Positions 1 to 5,695 of a stretch of 7,398 nt of DNA are shown in pieces. The stretch covers positions 1-7,398 of the forward strand of contig CAJQOK010000508.1 of assembly GCA_905479905.1 (NCBI GenBank). Direction: 5' to 3'. A program made the position numbers and the translations under genes. The notes beneath the pieces are model-generated. The model saw only the letters and a list, made by a program, of their open reading frames with translations, did no database searches and was not told where the DNA came from. The stretch comes from an uncultured Aliterella sp. Its GTDB lineage: Bacteria > Cyanobacteriota > Cyanobacteriia > Cyanobacteriales > Chroococcidiopsidaceae. How positions within the stretch are numbered: the first letter of the stretch is position 1; every line of letters starts with the position of its first letter.

Positions 1-2
1 TA

Positions 3-1187
3 AATAGTCAGCGTCAGTTAGCAATTTCAATTAGTGCAGTTTCTCCTAGAGGCGATCGCACTGTGCCGCTAAACTTATGCTTAATCCTTGATCGTAGCGG
101 TTCGATGAAAGGACGACCGATAGAAACGGTCAAACGAGCCGCTAATCGCATAGTAGACAGGTTAACTTATCGCGATCGCCTGTCGATAGTAGTATTCGAT
201 CACCGCGCCAAAGTATTAATACCCAATCAATTAGTAGAAGATCCAGAGGCAATTAAGGCACAGATTAACAAGCTTAAAGCTGATGGAGGTACAGCCATCG
301 ATGAAGGGATGAAGTTAGGGATTGAGGAATTAGGAAAAGGCAAAAAAGAAGCAATTTCTCAAGCTTTTTTGCTAACTGACGGCGAAAATGAACACGGAGA
401 CGACAAGCGTTGTTTGAACTTTGCCCAGTTAGCCGCCGAATACAATCTAACTTTAAACACTTTAGGCTTTGGCGACCATTGGAACCAAGATATTTTAGAA
501 AAAATTGCTGATGTAGCTGGGGGAAAGCTGTCTTATATTGAAGAAGCTAATCGTGTAGAAGAAGAATTTGGACAGTTATTTAGTAGCATTCAGTCCATTG
601 GTTTAACTAATGCTTACTTGTTGTTTTCTTTAGGGACAAATGTGCGTTTAGCCGAGTTGAAGCCCATTGCTCAGGTGTCTCCTGATACCATTGAATTATC
701 TAGTACGCAAGAAGCTAATGGACAATTGGCGGTGAGGCTGGGAGACTTATCAAAGGATATTAGCCGCGTAGTGCTGGCAAATATCTATATAGGTAAACTA
801 CTCCAAGGCAAGCAAGAAATCGCTCAATTGCAGGTACGTTACGACGATCCGTTTCAAAATAAATCGGGGTTACTTTCAGAGATTGTTGCTGTAGAGGCTA
901 ATATTGCCAGCAATTATCAACCGCAAATTAATCCCCAAGTACAGACAAATATTTTAGCTTTGGCGAAGTATCGGCAAACCCAGATGGCGGAAGCAAAATT
1001 GCTTCAAGGCGACAGATCCGGGGCGGCTACACTGCTACAAACTGCCGCTAAAACAGCCTTGCAAATGGGTGATAAAAATGCCGCTACAGTTTTGCAAACT
1101 AGCGCCACTAGGTTGCAAGCGGGGGAAGAATTGTCAGAGAGCGATCGCAAAAAAACGCGCATTGTCTCTAAAACTGTATTGCAATAA
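3..1187 (+). CDS. von Willebrand factor A domain protein, 5'-truncated by window edge
   Basis: The frame is open to the left edge, so the real start lies outside the window. The GTG at 63 falls just before the first beta strand of the vWA fold and would remove conserved-looking sequence (codons 3-62 read as a beta-rich lead-in, SQRQLAISISA), so it is not a credible start. Numbering from that GTG, the MIDAS metal site is complete: D10-x-S12-x-S14 (DRSGS, codons from 90), T77 in GGTAIDEG, and D106 in LLTDGENEHG. The vWA fold fills roughly the first 190 residues. A beta-rich middle follows, then an Ala/Gln-rich helical tail (about 295-374) ending in RIVSKTVLQ. No membrane segment is visible in this part. 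Such proteins bind divalent metal and usually mediate protein-protein contacts; the partner is unknown. From memory, proteins of this full layout are widespread in cyanobacteria. It converges on the minus-strand unit 6 bp away. Family call is firm, function unknown. Confidence 0.9.
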   Translation, partial: NSQRQLAISISAVSPRGDRTVPLNLCLILDRSGSMKGRPIETVKRAANRIVDRLTYRDRLSIVVFDHRAKVLIPNQLVEDPEAIKAQINKLKADGGTAIDEGMKLGIEELGKGKKEAISQAFLLTDGENEHGDDKRCLNFAQLAAEYNLTLNTLGFGDHWNQDILEKIADVAGGKLSYIEEANRVEEEFGQLFSSIQSIGLTNAYLLFSLGTNVRLAELKPIAQVSPDTIELSSTQEANGQLAVRLGDLSKDISRVVLANIYIGKLLQGKQEIAQLQVRYDDPFQNKSGLLSEIVAVEANIASNYQPQINPQVQTNILALAKYRQTQMAEAKLLQGDRSGAATLLQTAAKTALQMGDKNAATVLQTSATRLQAGEELSESDRKKTRIVSKTVLQ

Positions 1188-1193
1188 GCTTAT
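1177..1193. repeat. two overlapping perfect 10-bp palindromes at a convergent gene junction
   Basis: TATTGCAATA (1177-1186) and ATAAGCTTAT (1184-1193) are both perfect palindromes sharing three bases. They cover the last codons and stop (1185-1187) of the vWA gene and the whole 6-bp gap to the stop of the small four-cysteine gene at 1194. No ordinary stem-loop terminator with a U-tract is visible here. Transcripts from both sides therefore either overlap or end by another means. The palindromes themselves are certain; any role is speculative. Confidence 0.5.
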
Positions 1194-1379
1194 CTACAGC
1201 TTTTTCTGAGCTTTCCAAGTACCGCCATAGGCATAATGAGGGTTATTTTGTTTAACTATAGGCAAACAGAAATCGCAGATAAAAAACCATTCTCCCCGTT
1301 CTTTGTCTTTAACTCTGTATAAAATCGGTACAGTTAGACTACACCTGTCGCAAGACTTTACTCTATTTTGACGTACCAT
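1194..1379 (-). CDS. small four-cysteine (zinc-ribbon-like) protein, 61 aa
   Basis: Starting at the ATG at 1377-1379 gives 61 residues beginning MVRQNRVKSCDRC. The frame is open further upstream to 1412, but that would need a start inside the PIN/TRAM gene. The chosen ATG lies one base after that gene's stop codon (1381-1383), the usual arrangement for translational coupling. Two Cys pairs, C10-x2-C13 and C35-x2-C38, are spaced as in a compact zinc ribbon. The stretch between them (VPILYRV, GEWFFIC) looks beta-rich, and the C-terminus YGGTWKAQKK is basic. No signal peptide or membrane segment is present. I recall similar short proteins of unknown function in many cyanobacteria, ending in the same YGGTWKA motif, but cannot name one. 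Zinc binding is inferred from the cysteines; nucleic-acid or ribosome contact is only a guess. It is very likely a real gene because of the motif quality and junction spacing. Confidence 0.8.
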   Translation of the reverse strand: MVRQNRVKSCDRCSLTVPILYRVKDKERGEWFFICDFCLPIVKQNNPHYAYGGTWKAQKKL

Positions 1380-1380
1380 A

Positions 1381-2460
1381 CTAAGCCAAAGCTGAGGCTT
1401 GAGTTTTGGCAAAAATCATTCTCCCGGCGGAAGTTTGCAAAGCGCTAGTTACAACAACTCGCACTTCTGCGCCCACAAAAGGACTACCTTCTTCTACCAC
1501 AACCATTGTGCCATCTTCTAAGTAGCCAATACCTTGACTTGCTTCTTTACCTTCTTTGAGAATTTTGATGTCTATATTGTCACCGGGGAGATAGCTAGGA
1601 CGAACAGCATTGACTAAATCGTTGACATTTAAAACCGGAACTTTCTGGACGCTGGCAACTTTAGATAGATTGTAATCGTTAGTTAGAAGCGTACCGTTAA
1701 TATCTTGGGCGAATCTGACTAACTTGGCATCTACCGTTGGGATATCTTCGTAGTCTGTAGAGTTAATAATGATGCGTTCTGGGTAAGATTCTCGAATGCG
1801 GTTGAGAATGTCTAAACCCCGTCGTCCTCGGACTCTTTTTAAATCTTTTGCCCCATCTGCTAGTTGCTGTAATTCTTGCAAGACAAACTGAGGTACTAAA
1901 ATCTGCCCTTCTAAAAATCCTGTTTCTAACAAGGCTTCTATACGACCATCAATAATACAGCTAGTGTCTAACACTTTAGTAATAGAAGGTTTGAGTGTAC
2001 CTTCAGCTACTAGCATAGATTCAACAGTATTGGGGTTAATGATCCGCAAAAAACTCCGTCCGTGAGTATCGGCTAAACTAATCCCTGAAAATGCTGAGAT
2101 GAAACTACCAAGAATAGCGACTAAAGGTTTAATAAAAGCAAAGTCTTCAGGAATTGGCAACAAAAATAGCGGCGCTAACATTAAGTTTGCGATCAATAAG
2201 CCTGCTACTAAACCGATGGCGCGAGTTAGGAGAACATCGACAGGCATTTCTCTAACTTTGGTTTCCAAACGACGATAGGTAATTTGGAAACTCAAGCCCA
2301 CCGCGCCGCCAATAACCGCGCCAAACACGCCAACGATTGATCGCAGCGCATCTTCGTTTGTAACTTGCTGTTGGACTGATATGGGTAATAATTCGAGGCT
2401 GTAGAAGCCGATTCCGGCTCCTGCTATGATAAATGAAAGGATTATAATTGCATCAAGCAT
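1381..2460 (-). CDS. PIN/TRAM domain integral membrane protein, YacL-like
   Basis: With the ATG at 2458-2460 the protein has 359 residues. Four hydrophobic segments come first (about 4-22, 41-59, 76-101, 111-130). A PIN nuclease-like domain follows (about 160-280), and a C-terminal TRAM domain (about 293-356). PIN acidic residues are present: D165 and D171 (VLDTSCIIDGRIEA), E196, D244 (TVDAKLVRFAQ) and D262 (LLTNDYNLSK). This layout matches the Bacillus YacL family; PIN domains are Mg-dependent RNA nucleases and TRAM is an RNA-binding fold. The role in cyanobacteria is not established as far as I know. A TTG at 2514 would add 18 residues, but family members as I recall them begin with MLD, the added stretch is polar and basic, and no Shine-Dalgarno (SD) favours either start. 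It is transcribed divergently from hemW and followed with a one-base gap by the four-cysteine gene, which probably shares its transcript. No key residue appears missing. Confidence 0.92.
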   Translation of the reverse strand: MLDAIIILSFIIAGAGIGFYSLELLPISVQQQVTNEDALRSIVGVFGAVIGGAVGLSFQITYRRLETKVREMPVDVLLTRAIGLVAGLLIANLMLAPLFLLPIPEDFAFIKPLVAILGSFISAFSGISLADTHGRSFLRIINPNTVESMLVAEGTLKPSITKVLDTSCIIDGRIEALLETGFLEGQILVPQFVLQELQQLADGAKDLKRVRGRRGLDILNRIRESYPERIIINSTDYEDIPTVDAKLVRFAQDINGTLLTNDYNLSKVASVQKVPVLNVNDLVNAVRPSYLPGDNIDIKILKEGKEASQGIGYLEDGTMVVVEEGSPFVGAEVRVVVTSALQTSAGRMIFAKTQASALA

Positions 2461-2689
2461 GGTTTTAGCCACTTGAATAATTCGGTTGTAATTTCTGACT
2501 AGAAGATTAATCAACCAATTTGATATTGTTCTATGATAGTATTTTTACTCTTTTAAGCGTTGGTTAGAATGAGTATCGGCGTAAATATAAATTATGGGTT
2601 CTTAAAAAAGTCCAAAGACTTTTAATATATGAGAGCCAAAGTTAAATTATTAATTAAGTTTAAGCTTGGCGATCGCCAGTTAAGTTAAG
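2461..2689. promoter_or_regulatory. divergent intergenic region between PIN/TRAM gene and hemW
   Basis: This AT-rich spacer of 229 bp must hold promoters in both directions. Toward hemW, a weak candidate is TTGGTT (2560-2565) with TAAATA (2582-2587), a 16-bp gap. No convincing -35/-10 pair toward the PIN gene is visible. Dyads present are AGTA-TTTT-TACT (2538-2549), a 7-bp stem at 2606-2623, and the 12-bp palindrome TGGCGATCGCCA (2667-2678), which contains HIP1 and lies 11 bp before the hemW GTG. A TTAATTAA palindrome lies near 2650. I find no NtcA-type GTA-N8-TAC site. I see no open frame worth calling and no structured RNA I recognise. Promoter positions are low-confidence; the regulatory nature of the region follows from the divergent genes. 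Confidence 0.45.
2606..2623. repeat. inverted repeat, 7-bp stem, in hemW upstream region
   Basis: AAAAGTC (2606-2612) and GACTTTT (2617-2623) are perfect complements around a 4-base CAAA loop. It lies about 65 bp before the hemW start, inside the divergent region, where neither gene needs a terminator. It could be an operator dyad, a leader hairpin or chance in AT-rich DNA. A hairpin on + would sit in the hemW 5' leader if transcription begins upstream of it. Confidence 0.4.
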
Positions 2690-3913
2690 GTGTTAAGCGA
2701 ATTAAAACAAGTTTTTGAGCCTCTAATTATAGAAATTCCTAGTTCCGCCTACGTGCATATCCCCTTTTGTAGGAGACGGTGCTTTTACTGTGATTTTCCA
2801 GTAAAAGTGGTAGGCGATCGCAAAAGAGGTGAAAATTCTCGTAGTATCTCTGATTATGTTCGCGCAATCACGCGAGAAATTGCTATTACTCCAAATATCG
2901 GCAAACCGTTAGAGACAGTGTTTTTTGGCGGTGGTACGCCTTCGTTACTGTCAGCAAATCAAATTACCCAAATTATAGAAACTCTCGTTCAGCAATTTGG
3001 GCTATCTTCCTCGGCAGAAATATCGATGGAAATAGATCCCGGAACCTTTGATTTAGAACAGTTGCAGGGCTATGTAAATGCTGGGATAAACCGGGTGAGT
3101 ATGGGAGTACAAGCATTTCAGAGCGAGTTATTACAAGTTTGTGGGCGATCGCACTCTGTTGATGATATTTGGCAATCTATAGACACAATTCGTCAAGTAA
3201 ACATACCAAGTTTTAGCTTAGATTTAATTTCTGGTTTACCACACCAAACTTTAGCTCAATGGCAAGAATCCTTACTGGCGGCGGTAAAAACTGCCCCAAA
3301 CCATATTTCTATTTACGATCTAACCATCGAGCCAGTTACAGCTTTTGGCAGATATTATAAACCAGGTGTAGCGCCGTTACCTACTGACGAACTTACAGCC
3401 CAAATGTACCGTCAAAGTAGAGAAATTCTCACCGCCGCAGGTTACGAACATTACGAGATATCTAACTATGCTTTGGCGGGGTATCAATGCCGTCACAATC
3501 GAGTTTATTGGGAAAATCGCTCTTATTATGGCTTTGGTATGGGTGCAACTAGCTATGTGAAAGGACAGCGTTATACAAGACCCCGCAAGACTACCGAATA
3601 CTACGACTGGGTGGGAGAACTCGCGGCGGCTTGTGGGGTTATAGATTGCCCGTCAACACCTGTAGAGGAGATGTTGTTAGAAACGCTGATGTTGGGGTTG
3701 CGTCTTAAAGAAGGGGTGAATTTATCTATTTTAAGTCAGTTATTTGGTGCAGCTACTAGAGAAAAAATAGAGCGGTGTTTGCAACCTTACCAAAAGCAAG
3801 GTTGGATAGAATTTGTAGATATAGAAAGTTCAGAGTATGCTCAATTAACCGATCCAGAAGGCTTTTTATTTTCTAATGTGGTCTTAGCGGCTTTGTTTGA
3901 GCAGTTGACTTAG
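2690..3913 (+). CDS. hemW: HemW-like radical SAM heme chaperone (coproporphyrinogen III oxidase family)
   Basis: The 407-residue protein has the radical-SAM cluster motif C27-x3-C31-x2-C34 (HIPFCRRRCFYCDF), which binds a 4Fe-4S cluster. GGGTPS (80-85) and E114 in MEIDPGTFD contribute to S-adenosylmethionine binding, followed by GVQAF (139-143) and DLISGLPHQT. The C-terminal HemN-type domain contains HNRVYWENRSYYGFG (about 268-282), as in HemW. Homologues were long annotated as oxygen-independent coproporphyrinogen oxidase; E. coli and Lactococcus HemW instead bind and transfer heme. Length and the single CxxxCxxC fit HemW better than HemN. The start is GTG at 2690: an in-frame TAA at 2681-2683 rules out anything earlier, and later starts would cut into the cluster domain. 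TAAGG directly abuts the GTG, so SD spacing is poor. It is monocistronic here, with a convergent neighbour. Function is by homology. Confidence 0.93.
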   Translation: MLSELKQVFEPLIIEIPSSAYVHIPFCRRRCFYCDFPVKVVGDRKRGENSRSISDYVRAITREIAITPNIGKPLETVFFGGGTPSLLSANQITQIIETLVQQFGLSSSAEISMEIDPGTFDLEQLQGYVNAGINRVSMGVQAFQSELLQVCGRSHSVDDIWQSIDTIRQVNIPSFSLDLISGLPHQTLAQWQESLLAAVKTAPNHISIYDLTIEPVTAFGRYYKPGVAPLPTDELTAQMYRQSREILTAAGYEHYEISNYALAGYQCRHNRVYWENRSYYGFGMGATSYVKGQRYTRPRKTTEYYDWVGELAAACGVIDCPSTPVEEMLLETLMLGLRLKEGVNLSILSQLFGAATREKIERCLQPYQKQGWIEFVDIESSEYAQLTDPEGFLFSNVVLAALFEQLT

Positions 3914-3944
3914 AGGAAAGTTTTGCTGTGGTAGCGATAGTTTT

Positions 3945-4022
3945 GATCCCCCCTAGCCCAAGTCAATAAAGCGGTCAGGTTCAGCTACACCGCTTTTTGA
4001 CTCCCCTTAGAAAAGGGGGGGA
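3945..4022. repeat. C-run/G-run dispersed repeat interrupted by a hairpin element (nested small repeats)
   Basis: The left part, GATCCCCCCTAGCCC (3945-3959), and the right part, CCCCTTAGAAAAGGGGGGGA (4003-4022), resemble the two halves of a C-run/G-run palindromic repeat I recall as common in cyanobacterial spacers. Its ends are inverted (TCCCCCC at 3947-3953, GGGGGGGA at 4015-4022), and the right half folds on itself (CCCCTT-AGAA-AAGGGG). Between the halves sits a self-complementary block (3960-4002) bounded by AGTC and GACT. Removing it rejoins the halves into one continuous C/G repeat. The structure is visible; reading it as a nested insertion, and its multicopy nature, are inferences from memory. 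It lies wholly in the convergent spacer between hemW and folE. Confidence 0.6.
3961..4002. terminator. stem-loop, likely bidirectional terminator between hemW and folE
   Basis: AGTCAATAAAGCGGT (3961-3975) pairs with ACCGCTTTTTGACT (3989-4002), giving 14 base pairs with one bulged T around a 13-base loop. It lies 48 bases after the hemW stop and 87 bases after the folE stop, between convergent genes. The strong stem could stop both transcripts. However, the T-run (TTTTT) is inside the arm on + and becomes A-rich on -, so it is not a textbook intrinsic terminator. It may equally be the folded core of a mobile repeat. Confidence 0.45.
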
Positions 4023-4029
4023 AATATAG

Positions 4030-4059
4030 ATTTTGTCTTATTTAATAGGGATACAAAAT
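4030..4059. repeat. inverted repeat downstream of folE
   Basis: ATTTTGT (4030-4036) and ACAAAAT (4053-4059) are perfect complements around a 16-base loop. The element lies 30 bases past the folE stop, between it and the C/G repeat. It is AT-rich and lacks a U-tract, so it is at best a weak 3' end structure for the folE transcript. The pairing is certain, a function is not. Confidence 0.3.
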
Positions 4060-4088
4060 TTGGTAGCGCTGATCAATTGCTCGTTACT

Positions 4089-4814
4089 TTAGAAAAATGC
4101 TGCTTGATGGCGAATTAGATTAAAAAATTCTTCGCGGGTTTTTTGCTCATCTTGAAAAACGCCTACCATTGCACTTGTAACTGTCCAAGAACCAGGCTTT
4201 TGTACGCCGCGCATGACCATACACATATGACTTGCTTCAATCACAACTGCTACTCCCTTTGGTTCTAAAATAGTCTGCACTGCTTCAGCAATTTGACGGG
4301 TTAACCGCTCCTGCACTTGCAAGCGTCGAGAATACATCTCGACAATTCGCGCCAATTTGCTTAAACCTACTACTTTTTGATTGGGAATATAGGCAACATG
4401 GGTTTTGCCCATAAATGGCAACATATGATGTTCGCAGAGGCTAAAAGTGCTGATATCTCTAACCAGTACCATCTCATTATGCCCTTCATCAAAAATTGCT
4501 CCGTTAACCAAGTCTTCTAAAGATTGGTTGTAGCCGCTAGTCAAAAATCGCATCGCTTCAGCGACGCGCTTAGGAGTTTTTAACAATCCCTCTCGCTCTG
4601 GATCTTCCCCTACACCCAATAACAACGTCCGCACCGCTTCCATCATTGGCCCGTTGAGGTCTTCCGACGGCGGCTGTAAATTCGGTTCTTTACCGTTTTG
4701 AGTGTTGCGATCAGGTCTAGTTGAAAGGTTAAGATTTAAAGAATTTTGTCCGTCCATAGATTCTCTCATGTCAGAAATTAAAAAAGATTCGGCGCGATCG
4801 CTATTAGTGTTCAT
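4089..4814 (-). CDS. folE: GTP cyclohydrolase I (FolE, type IA)
   Basis: FolE converts GTP to 7,8-dihydroneopterin triphosphate and formate, the first step to folate and also to queuosine and pterins; it is cytosolic and typically decameric. Zinc ligands C127 and H130 ([10 protein letters not shown]) and C198 (SHMCMVMRG) match E. coli Cys110, His113 and Cys181. Catalytic-region H129 and H196 match His112 and His179. The constant offset of 17 shows no gap between these sites. [22 protein letters not shown] and [12 protein letters not shown] are standard family blocks. Length is 241 residues; the first 50 or so are polar, Asn/Ser-rich and not part of the fold. ATG at 4814 is preferred over internal ATGs at residues 16 and 20 because it follows the SDR stop directly (TAAATG on the minus strand) and has a GGAAG SD 7 bases upstream. 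Cotranscription and translational coupling with the SDR gene are therefore likely. Confidence 0.96.
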   Translation of the reverse strand: MNTNSDRAESFLISDMRESMDGQNSLNLNLSTRPDRNTQNGKEPNLQPPSEDLNGPMMEAVRTLLLGVGEDPEREGLLKTPKRVAEAMRFLTSGYNQSLEDLVNGAIFDEGHNEMVLVRDISTFSLCEHHMLPFMGKTHVAYIPNQKVVGLSKLARIVEMYSRRLQVQERLTRQIAEAVQTILEPKGVAVVIEASHMCMVMRGVQKPGSWTVTSAMVGVFQDEQKTREEFFNLIRHQAAFF

Positions 4815-5531
4815 TTATAAGCTTCCGGCGCTGGGCATTAATGTCAATTCATCAATTACGGCACTCTTAGGCAATAGTGCTGTATGCAAAACTGATTGAG
4901 CGACGGTTTGCGGCGTTAACATTGCTTTGCGGTCAAAATTTGATTCCAGCGTGTCCCATAGTTCTGTATCTACCGCTCCAGGACAAATAGCTGTAACCCT
5001 AATGCCGCGATCGCGTTCTTCGGCGGCTACAGTTTTAGATAGGGCAATTAATCCCGCTTTACTAACGCTATAAGCTCCCCAACCGGGAAATGGTTGTTTA
5101 CCTGCAATTGAGGCAATATTAATAATTGTCCCTCCGCGACTTCTCATCGTTGGCAGTATGCCGACAATGCACTGAAATACACTTGTAAGATTGAGATTAA
5201 TTACCATTAACCAGTCTGCTAAAGGTGTTTCGCTCAACGTTCCAATGTAACCGATTCCGGCATTATTAACTAAAATATCAATGCCGCCAAAGTCTGAAGC
5301 AATTAATTGGATTTGTTCGCGTACCTGCTCAACTTTTGCCAAATCTAGCTCGTAAGCTTTAGCTTTTACTCCTGTAGCTTCGGCTGCGCTGGCAACGGCG
5401 GTTAATTTATCTACAGAGCGGCTCACTAAAGCTACATCTATCCCAGCTTTAGCAAATTCTAAAACTGTTGCCTTGCCAATTCCGCTACTTGCCCCAGTAA
5501 TTAACGCTTTAGGCTTACTCAAATTATTCAT
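4815..5531 (-). CDS. classical short-chain dehydrogenase/reductase (SDR), substrate unknown
   Basis: The 238-residue protein is a complete classical SDR with an N-terminal Rossmann fold. The cofactor motif is TGASSGIG (12-19), and R38 after the second strand favours NADP(H). D63 contacts the adenine and NNAG is at 89-92. The catalytic tetrad is intact: N112, S141, Y154 and K158 (YSVSK), followed by CPGAVDT. The C-terminus DELTLMPSAG resembles the YdfG-like group of NADP-dependent 3-hydroxy-acid/carbonyl reductases; 3-oxoacyl-ACP reductase (FabG) is less likely from that end. No signal or membrane segment is present. Start is ATG at 5529-5531; an AGGAAA lies 13 bases upstream, rather far. Its stop codon abuts the folE ATG with no gap, so both should be made together. 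A pterin carbonyl reductase role (sepiapterin-reductase-like) is possible from this context alone. Confidence 0.9.
   Translation of the reverse strand: MNNLSKPKALITGASSGIGKATVLEFAKAGIDVALVSRSVDKLTAVASAAEATGVKAKAYELDLAKVEQVREQIQLIASDFGGIDILVNNAGIGYIGTLSETPLADWLMVINLNLTSVFQCIVGILPTMRSRGGTIINIASIAGKQPFPGWGAYSVSKAGLIALSKTVAAEERDRGIRVTAICPGAVDTELWDTLESNFDRKAMLTPQTVAQSVLHTALLPKSAVIDELTLMPSAGSL
4822..4826 (-). promoter_or_regulatory. Shine-Dalgarno of folE inside the SDR gene
   Basis: On the minus strand GGAAG lies 7 bases before the folE ATG, within the last codons of the SDR gene. It fixes the folE start at 4814 rather than the internal ATGs and supports reinitiation or coupling at the TAAATG junction. 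Few other genes in this window show an SD at good spacing. Confidence 0.6.
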
Positions 5532-5695
5532 AAAGCTTTTTTACTTTCCTTGCGCCAAGTATTTTTAGTTTTGGCATAAACTGCAATCGTCAAGATAAAT
5601 TCAATTACCTAAAACCATTAGTTGACTAAAAATGATTAAAAAGTAATAAAAATTTACATAGTTTTCCAACTATACCACCCAGAAAGAATCGGTGA
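5532..5695 (-). promoter_or_regulatory. AT-rich spacer holding the likely promoter of the SDR-folE pair
   Basis: This 164-bp spacer separates accA from the SDR gene on the same strand. Reading the minus strand, a candidate -35 TTGACG is followed after roughly 20 bases by an A/T-rich TAAAAAT, a poor match to a sigma-70 promoter. Two dyads are present: TTAGT-TG-ACTAA (5618-5629) and ATAGTT-TTCC-AACTAT (5658-5673). The stretch near 5630-5655 is almost pure A/T. The gap is long compared with the 0-30 bp joints in this minus-strand block, so SDR-folE probably has its own promoter, though read-through from accA is not excluded. No gene is seen here. Confidence 0.4.
5658..5673 (-). terminator. weak stem-loop just after accA
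   Basis: ATAGTT (5658-5663) and AACTAT (5668-5673) form a 6-bp stem with a 4-base loop. On the minus strand it begins 22 bases after the accA stop and is followed by GTAAATTTTTATT, which is U-rich. Position and tail fit an accA terminator, but the stem is short and AT-rich, so it would be weak. Confidence 0.35.

Noticed and set aside
63..65. GTG as the true start of the vWA gene
   Set aside because: The frame is open to the window edge and upstream codons read as conserved vWA lead-in sequence, so the gene is truncated by the window, not started here.
2690..3913. HemN (oxygen-independent coproporphyrinogen III dehydrogenase)
   Set aside because: The length and the HNRVYWENRSYYGFG C-terminal block fit HemW better; HemN proteins are typically longer, around 450 residues.
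4003..4022. G-run as a G-quadruplex
   Set aside because: There is only one G tract of seven; four separated tracts are needed, and the C-runs nearby favour a hairpin.
4702..4899. Open frame of 65 codons on + across the folE 5' end and SDR 3' end
   Set aside because: It is antisense to two clear genes, has no family resemblance and no SD; a shadow frame.
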